This document shows, piece by piece, positions 6,687 through 10,956 of a stretch of 10,956 bases of DNA (positions are counted from its first letter, which is position 1; every line of letters begins with the position of its first letter). The DNA is from an uncultured Ruminococcus sp. (GTDB lineage: Bacteria > Bacillota > Clostridia > Oscillospirales > Ruminococcaceae). The position numbers and the translations under genes are program-made. The DNA is taken from the NCBI GenBank assembly GCA_947177715.1, contig CAMWVM010000032.1:1-10956 (forward strand), read 5' to 3'. The notes under the pieces are model-generated. The model ran no database searches. It was not told the origin of the DNA and saw only the letters and a list, made by a program, of their open reading frames with translations.

Positions 6687-9114
6687 TAAAGTAAATAAAC
6701 CCAAAAGAATAAAAAATTTTTTACTGAACAGAAAAGTAAGAACTGTTGTCTGTGGAATTGTTTGTGTGCTTACAGCAATAATATATCTTCTCGGCATAAG
6801 ATTTGCAAATATGAAAAACACTTACCCTTACACCAGTGAGGGATTATATCTTCACGATTATATGGACAGCTATGAATTCTCTATTAAAAAGTTGTCTTTT
6901 TATGAAGCTATGTGCATAACCTCATCTTTTTATTTGAGAAACACCGACAATAATTATAACTTCAAATTAAGCGATTCCACTTTTCTTAACTATACTCAAG
7001 AAATGAAGAACAACTACAAGCTTGATGTAAAGTACAATAAAAATGGAAAGTGCGAAATTGACAGTGACTTTTGGGACTTTTTTGTTGCCTTTGATGACAA
7101 ATATTTAACTAATATTGAAAACCTAAATGTTAATAAAGAAACAGATATCAAGGAATTAGTATATGATTTAATGGATCAATATGACAATTACTGCATCAGA
7201 ACTCAAAATAATATTCTGACAGATCTGCCTTCTTCAGATTACAGTTATTATGTTAGGTTAAATTTTACAGATATTTTTCAACGGTATGGTTATTATTTTG
7301 AAAACTCTGATGGTTCAGAATTTCCGGTTGGTGCGTCAGGCTTTGATAATCTGGGAAGGTTTATTTTTCAATACTATGGCTATAATGATGTAGAATTTTA
7401 TGATAGTACAAAAAAAGATAAAAAATTCAGTTATATTTCCGATTATAATGTTTTACACAACATAGATGATAGATTATACAGTTACGACGAATTTGAAAGA
7501 GATGCATATGGTAGTGATGAAGATTACTATATTGATGATCTTGACGGATATGAATTCACCATTTATGACGATAATCCAATATCAATCTTTTTTGCTCCCA
7601 AGCCTGAACAAACCGAAAAACTCAATGCTACTTTTAAAGGCATTGAAGACGACTATAAGCATGTTATATTAAGCCTGATCTCCTGCTGCATAATCCTTTG
7701 TATATTATGTGTTTATCTTGCTGTAGTCTGCGGTTACAATGCTTGTGAGAAGAAAAAATGGGGATATTCTGTTTTGTTTGGGAAGTGGTATTCTGAAGTT
7801 CAGATAATTTGCCTGATCTTAATGATATTATCAACCACTTTTCTTTTAGGAAGCCCGGAATTCAGTAGATTTATAAAATATTTTATAACCTCAGATACTA
7901 AATATATAGAATTTATATCCTGCATTGCTTTCAGCATATGCTTCAGCTTATGTGCAGGACTGGCAATGGGGCTTATTTCTAAATTCAAGTCCAAAACATT
8001 CATTCAGGACAGCCTTTGCCTGCGGATTGCCAAAAAGCTAACAGCATTTATCAAAAGACATATCATCAATACTAAACTTTTTGTACTGTTTAACAAAAAG
8101 ACAATAGGACAAAAGCTATATACAATCACATGGATTTTCATAGCAGTTACTGTTGTAATGATAATATTATTCTTTATGTCCTTGTCGGCATATGGTACCA
8201 TATTGCCCGCTTTTTACGGAATACTTTGTCTTATCTATTTTATTTATTCAATTTGGTTCTTGATTACTCTTTTCAAAGGCTTCAGTGATATTAACACTCT
8301 TTGCAGTCAGATAGAACAGCTGAGCAATGATGAGGATATAACAGATGAAATAAGCGAATACTCTATTATATACGAAGATTCAAAACGATTAATGAGTATT
8401 TCTGAAAATGTAAAGGAAAACGTTGAAAAACAGGTTCAATCTGAAAGAATGAAAATTGAACTTGTAACTAATGTATCTCATGATTTAAAAACTCCTTTGA
8501 CGTCCATAATAAGCTATATTGATCTGCTCAAAAAGGAGGATTTATCTGATGCGGCAAGAGATTATGTAAACATACTCGATATTAAATCTCAAAAACTGAA
8601 AAACATTGTATCAGATGTATTTTCACTTGCTAAAGCTACAAGCGGAATTGATGTAGAGCTTGAAGAAATTGATGGAGTAATTCTGTTAAAACAAGTTTTA
8701 GGTGATAATGAGGATAAAATAACAAACAGCGGCAAAAATTTAAAAACAGAAATCCTTTGCGACTCAGCAGTAATTAAGGCTGACGGAAACAAGATTTACA
8801 GAGTTTTTCAGAATCTCATTGACAACGCTCTTAATTATTCAATGGATGGCACAAGGATTTTCCTCAAGCTTGATCGAGATGAAACCAGCATGATTCTCAC
8901 CGTTAAAAACACAGCAAGCTATGAAATGAATTTTTCTCCTGAAGAAATCACAGAACGTTTTGCCAGAGGAGATAAATCCAGAACTGACGGAGGAAGCGGT
9001 TTAGGATTATCCATTGCAAAAAGCTTTACAGAAGCCTGCGGAGGAACGTTCAAAATAGAGCTTGACGGTGATGTTTTCAAGGCAATATTAAAAATGCCGT
9101 TAAATAACAAATAA
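6661..9114 (+). CDS. Six-TM sensor histidine kinase with large extracytoplasmic domain
   Basis: This 817-residue kinase is the partner of the regulator it overlaps. TM1 is at about 27-46. An extracytoplasmic domain of nearly 290 residues (47-334), rich in Asp, Glu and Tyr, follows, then TM segments near 335-358, 381-397, 417-440, 487-508 and 514-537, which leaves the kinase core in the cytoplasm. A helical linker (about 540-598) leads to the HisKA domain with H607 in S-H-D-L-K-T-P, then a HATPase domain with the N box at N718-N722 and the G2 box G778-S-G-L-G-L783. The usual DxGxG G1 box is not recognisable; V-K-N-T-A (748-752) lies there. The TTG start has AAAGGTGG at 6645-6652, eight bases upstream. 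The sensor region resembles nothing I can name. A cell-wall or envelope signal is inferred from the carboxypeptidase encoded next. Confidence 0.9.
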   Translation: MDTKLKSVDKVNKPKRIKNFLLNRKVRTVVCGIVCVLTAIIYLLGIRFANMKNTYPYTSEGLYLHDYMDSYEFSIKKLSFYEAMCITSSFYLRNTDNNYNFKLSDSTFLNYTQEMKNNYKLDVKYNKNGKCEIDSDFWDFFVAFDDKYLTNIENLNVNKETDIKELVYDLMDQYDNYCIRTQNNILTDLPSSDYSYYVRLNFTDIFQRYGYYFENSDGSEFPVGASGFDNLGRFIFQYYGYNDVEFYDSTKKDKKFSYISDYNVLHNIDDRLYSYDEFERDAYGSDEDYYIDDLDGYEFTIYDDNPISIFFAPKPEQTEKLNATFKGIEDDYKHVILSLISCCIILCILCVYLAVVCGYNACEKKKWGYSVLFGKWYSEVQIICLILMILSTTFLLGSPEFSRFIKYFITSDTKYIEFISCIAFSICFSLCAGLAMGLISKFKSKTFIQDSLCLRIAKKLTAFIKRHIINTKLFVLFNKKTIGQKLYTITWIFIAVTVVMIILFFMSLSAYGTILPAFYGILCLIYFIYSIWFLITLFKGFSDINTLCSQIEQLSNDEDITDEISEYSIIYEDSKRLMSISENVKENVEKQVQSERMKIELVTNVSHDLKTPLTSIISYIDLLKKEDLSDAARDYVNILDIKSQKLKNIVSDVFSLAKATSGIDVELEEIDGVILLKQVLGDNEDKITNSGKNLKTEILCDSAVIKADGNKIYRVFQNLIDNALNYSMDGTRIFLKLDRDETSMILTVKNTASYEMNFSPEEITERFARGDKSRTDGGSGLGLSIAKSFTEACGGTFKIELDGDVFKAILKMPLNNK

Positions 9115-9145
9115 CAGATATATAGAAAAGAAAGAGAGACAACAA

Positions 9146-9883
9146 ATGAAAAAAGCAACAAAGAAAGATAAAATTCTGATTACTATTGCAGTGATTGGTA
9201 TTATGGTAACTATGACTTTATGTTTATTTCATATAAAGCCAGACTGGAAGTATATGCTTAGTTCAATAGTTACTGCTTCATTCCACAGTTCTGATGTAAG
9301 CTTGTCAGATACCGATGAACTGCAAACCATGTCATACAAAATCTTAGCAGAAAAAGATATTGAAAATATAAGCGAAGATCAAAGTCTTATGCTTGTAAAC
9401 AAAAACAACACTATTCCTGCAAACTTCACTGCAGATCTTACGGATTATAACGAAGACGGATTAAAAATGAACAGCTGTATGACAAAGGCGTTTAAAAGTC
9501 TTTCAGATGACGTTTTTAACAAGTTTGGTGAAAACTTATATATTATGTCAGGATACAGAACCGCTGAAGAACAGTTGGAGCTATATAATAATCAGGGAGG
9601 TTCAACTGCCGAAATACCGGGAGCAAGCGAACATCAAACCGGGTTAGCTTTAGACGTTTATGTAAATAATTATGCCGGTTATGGCTTTTTAAAAAGCGAG
9701 ACAGGGCAATATGTAAACTCAGAATGCTGGAAATACGGATTTATAATCAGATATCCCATGTTAAAAAGCGATATCACGGGCATAGATTTTGAGCCATGGC
9801 ATATTCGTTATGTAGGCATTCCTCATGCTGAAATAATTTACAAAAAGGGAATTACTCTTGAAGAATACGCTGTATATGCTTAG
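9146..9883 (+). CDS. VanY-like D,D-carboxypeptidase, copy 1 (C-terminally truncated by tandem duplication)
   Basis: This 245-residue protein has a single N-terminal membrane anchor (about 9-29) and a peptidase M15B (VanY, PF02557) domain. The zinc and catalytic residues are all visible: S161-x-H163-x-x-G166-x-x-x-D170, E216-P-W-H219 followed by R221-Y, and the substrate-binding S135-G-Y-R138. VanY-type enzymes remove the terminal D-Ala from peptidoglycan precursors or mature stems outside the membrane. The gene lies 31 nt after the sensor kinase, so the two-component system probably controls it. At 9873 the sequence re-enters a second exact copy of 9251-9872 in a shifted frame. The protein therefore ends E-Y-A-V-Y-A and loses the ancestral 49-residue tail. 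The active site is intact, so this copy could still work. The RBS is weak (AAGAGAG at 9132-9138). Confidence 0.87.
   Translation: MKKATKKDKILITIAVIGIMVTMTLCLFHIKPDWKYMLSSIVTASFHSSDVSLSDTDELQTMSYKILAEKDIENISEDQSLMLVNKNNTIPANFTADLTDYNEDGLKMNSCMTKAFKSLSDDVFNKFGENLYIMSGYRTAEEQLELYNNQGGSTAEIPGASEHQTGLALDVYVNNYAGYGFLKSETGQYVNSECWKYGFIIRYPMLKSDITGIDFEPWHIRYVGIPHAEIIYKKGITLEEYAVYA
9251..9872 (+). repeat. Tandem duplication unit 1 (622 bp)
   Basis: Compared base by base by eye, this segment is identical to 9873-10494 along its whole length. It begins in the codons just after the membrane anchor of the vanY-like gene and ends in the codon after E-Y-A. A single G (9250/9872/10494) is shared at the boundaries, so the breakpoint has only one base of microhomology. 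Confidence 0.95.
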
Positions 9884-10494
9884 TTCAATAGTTACTGCTT
9901 CATTCCACAGTTCTGATGTAAGCTTGTCAGATACCGATGAACTGCAAACCATGTCATACAAAATCTTAGCAGAAAAAGATATTGAAAATATAAGCGAAGA
10001 TCAAAGTCTTATGCTTGTAAACAAAAACAACACTATTCCTGCAAACTTCACTGCAGATCTTACGGATTATAACGAAGACGGATTAAAAATGAACAGCTGT
10101 ATGACAAAGGCGTTTAAAAGTCTTTCAGATGACGTTTTTAACAAGTTTGGTGAAAACTTATATATTATGTCAGGATACAGAACCGCTGAAGAACAGTTGG
10201 AGCTATATAATAATCAGGGAGGTTCAACTGCCGAAATACCGGGAGCAAGCGAACATCAAACCGGGTTAGCTTTAGACGTTTATGTAAATAATTATGCCGG
10301 TTATGGCTTTTTAAAAAGCGAGACAGGGCAATATGTAAACTCAGAATGCTGGAAATACGGATTTATAATCAGATATCCCATGTTAAAAAGCGATATCACG
10401 GGCATAGATTTTGAGCCATGGCATATTCGTTATGTAGGCATTCCTCATGCTGAAATAATTTACAAAAAGGGAATTACTCTTGAAGAATACGCTG
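9873..10494 (+). repeat. Tandem duplication unit 2 (622 bp)
   Basis: This is the second exact copy, in direct orientation and with no spacer. The unit length is 3n+1, so reading through the junction shifts frame and stops at the TAG at 9881-9883. No target-site duplication, terminal inverted repeat or transposase accompanies it, so it is not an insertion sequence. Confidence 0.95.
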
Positions 10495-10643
10495 ACTTAT
10501 ATGAAGAGGGTAAATTTTACGAATATGGTGACTACATTATTTCTCGTCAGACCGATACCGATTTGACGCTTCCAAAAGGTTTTAAAAGCTGTAATATATC
10601 TGCGGACAATACTGGAAATTATTATGTAACTGCTCACAAATAA
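9876..10643 (+). CDS. VanY-like carboxypeptidase, copy 2 (lacks membrane anchor; likely broken duplicate)
   Basis: This 255-codon frame repeats residues 37-242 of copy 1 exactly, including every zinc and catalytic motif, and then continues into the original C-terminal tail of 49 residues (from D-L-Y-E-E-G to V-T-A-H-K). It lacks the 36 N-terminal residues with the membrane anchor, so it has no evident way to leave the cytoplasm. The ATG at 9876 overlaps the end of copy 1 by 8 nt, which would allow translational coupling. An alternative TTG at 9858 lies seven bases after AAAGGGA and would add six residues. Removing one 622-bp unit rebuilds a single 291-residue gene (9146-9872 joined to 10495-10643), which is probably the ancestral form. 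It may be a non-functional remnant or an assembly artefact. Confidence 0.7.
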   Translation: MLSSIVTASFHSSDVSLSDTDELQTMSYKILAEKDIENISEDQSLMLVNKNNTIPANFTADLTDYNEDGLKMNSCMTKAFKSLSDDVFNKFGENLYIMSGYRTAEEQLELYNNQGGSTAEIPGASEHQTGLALDVYVNNYAGYGFLKSETGQYVNSECWKYGFIIRYPMLKSDITGIDFEPWHIRYVGIPHAEIIYKKGITLEEYADLYEEGKFYEYGDYIISRQTDTDLTLPKGFKSCNISADNTGNYYVTAHK

Positions 10644-10648
10644 AATGG

Positions 10649-10685
10649 CTACAGAAGATAAATTTATCTTCTGTAGACTTTTTTT
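10649..10685 (+). terminator. Intrinsic terminator of the two-component/vanY operon
   Basis: A perfect 12-bp stem (10649-10660 with 10665-10676) closes an AATT loop and is followed, two bases later, by seven T residues (10679-10685). It lies five bases after the last stop codon. Confidence 0.92.
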
Positions 10686-10695
10686 ATAAAAAGGC

Positions 10696-10724
10696 TTGAC
10701 AAATAAATAAAAATATGATAGAAT
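10696..10724 (+). promoter_or_regulatory. Promoter of the tRNA-Ser gene
   Basis: TTGACA (10696-10701), a 17-base spacer and TAGAAT (10719-10724), preceded by TG as an extended -10, place a start near 10731, about 33 nt before the mature tRNA. Confidence 0.82.
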
Positions 10725-10763
10725 AATTAAGTCGTAAATGTTCAGCACATTATCTGACATTAT

Positions 10764-10852
10764 GGACAGGTGTCCGAGTGGTTTAAGGAGCCGGTCTTGA
10801 AAACCGGTGATACGGCAACGTACCGTGGGTTCGAATCCCACCCTGTCCGCCA
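10764..10852 (+). tRNA. tRNA-Ser (anticodon UGA)
   Basis: The acceptor arm GGACAGG (10764-10770) pairs with CCTGTCC (10842-10848), followed by discriminator G and an encoded CCA. The anticodon stem CCGGT/ACCGG (10791-10795, 10803-10807) closes a 7-nt loop with TGA at 10798-10800, reading UCA and related Ser codons. A long variable arm with stem TACG/CGTA (10811-10814, 10819-10822) marks a class II tRNA, and the T arm GTGGG-TTCGAAT-CCCAC is standard. All stems are intact, so it should be functional. Confidence 0.97.
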
Positions 10853-10857
10853 AATGT

Positions 10858-10904
10858 TTAGCTAAGGCGGGTGCATTTTAATATAACTTGCACCCACAAG
10901 CTGA
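10858..10904 (+). other. Inverted repeat downstream of the tRNA gene
   Basis: GGGTGCA (10869-10875) pairs with TGCACCC (10889-10895) across a 13-nt loop. Outside it, TTAGCT (10858-10863) can pair with AGCTGA (10899-10904) with one G-U pair. The hairpin is not followed by a T-run. It may be a structured tRNA 3' trailer or part of a small transcript; no known family is recognised. Confidence 0.4.
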
Positions 10905-10919
10905 ATTATATAATTAATT

Positions 10920-10941
10920 TGCGGAGATGTCCGCATTTTTT
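10920..10941 (+). terminator. Likely terminator of the tRNA transcript
   Basis: TGCGGA (10920-10925) pairs with TCCGCA (10930-10935) around a GATG loop and is followed at once by six T residues (10936-10941). The stem is short but GC-rich, and no gene starts between it and the tRNA. Confidence 0.75.
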
Positions 10942-10956
10942 ATACAAATATTATTG

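Noticed and set aside
9251..10494. Tandem copies read as an insertion sequence, CRISPR or two old paralogues
   Set aside because: There is no transposase, terminal inverted repeat or target duplication, only two long units, and no sequence divergence that would be expected for paralogues under separate selection.
5982..10643. Complete vancomycin-resistance operon
   Set aside because: Only regulator, kinase and VanY-like genes are present; no D-Ala-D-Lac or D-Ala-D-Ser ligase, VanH or VanX is in the window.
10764..10852. tRNA-Ser as an attachment site for an integrated element
   Set aside because: Neither an integrase gene nor a second copy of the tRNA 3' end is visible in the window.
10497..10853. 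Open frame on the - strand, 118 codons, starting M-A-D-R-V-G-F-E-P-T
   Set aside because: Its first part is the antisense of the tRNA-Ser gene, a well-known source of false proteins, and the rest runs antisense through the tRNA promoter, the operon terminator and the end of the vanY-like gene.

Overview
The window is AT-rich DNA with strong Shine-Dalgarno sites, consensus sigma-A-type promoters, several TTG starts and a tRNA gene that encodes its CCA end. These traits point to a low-GC Firmicute. The combination of a LicD/TarI/TagF-type surface-polymer cluster with a Van-type two-component system suggests a gut or rumen Clostridium relative (Ruminococcaceae/Oscillospiraceae or Lachnospiraceae). 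That placement is inference from gene content and base composition only.

Region 1 (1-3391, + strand) is the 3' part of a cell-surface polymer operon. It holds the end of a LicD-family phosphotransferase, an IspD/TarI-like cytidylyltransferase, a TagF/TarF-like CDP-glycerol (or CDP-ribitol) phosphotransferase and an extended SDR epimerase/dehydratase. Together they would make an activated polyol phosphate or sugar and move it onto a wall, capsule or teichoic-acid-like glycan. The operon ends at a 12-bp stem hairpin that also ends the convergent operon.

Region 2 (3429-5704, - strand) is a two-gene operon: an OafA-like membrane acyltransferase, then a second TagB/TagF-type polyol-phosphate transferase. 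Both fit the same surface-polymer theme. Its promoter is a perfect extended -10 sigma-A promoter. The second gene most likely starts at a TTG at 4550.

Region 3 (5705-5981) is a divergent control region. It carries two perfect TTGACA-17-TATAAT promoters back to back and a hairpin directly upstream of the response-regulator ribosome binding site.

Region 4 (5982-10685, + strand) is a self-contained unit: an OmpR/PhoB-type response regulator, an overlapping six-TM sensor kinase with a large acidic extracytoplasmic domain, and a VanY-like D,D-carboxypeptidase gene, closed by a strong terminator. The vanY-like gene contains an exact 622-bp tandem duplication. Because 622 is not a multiple of 3, it splits the ancestral 291-codon gene. 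Copy 1 is anchored and catalytically complete but has lost the 49-residue tail. Copy 2 lacks the anchor but keeps the tail. This is either a very recent duplication or an assembly artefact, and it is the most notable feature of the window.

Region 5 (10696-10956) is a tRNA-Ser(UGA) gene with its own promoter, followed by two small hairpins. The last hairpin looks like an intrinsic terminator. I found no IS element, CRISPR array, phage gene or clearly new defence system.
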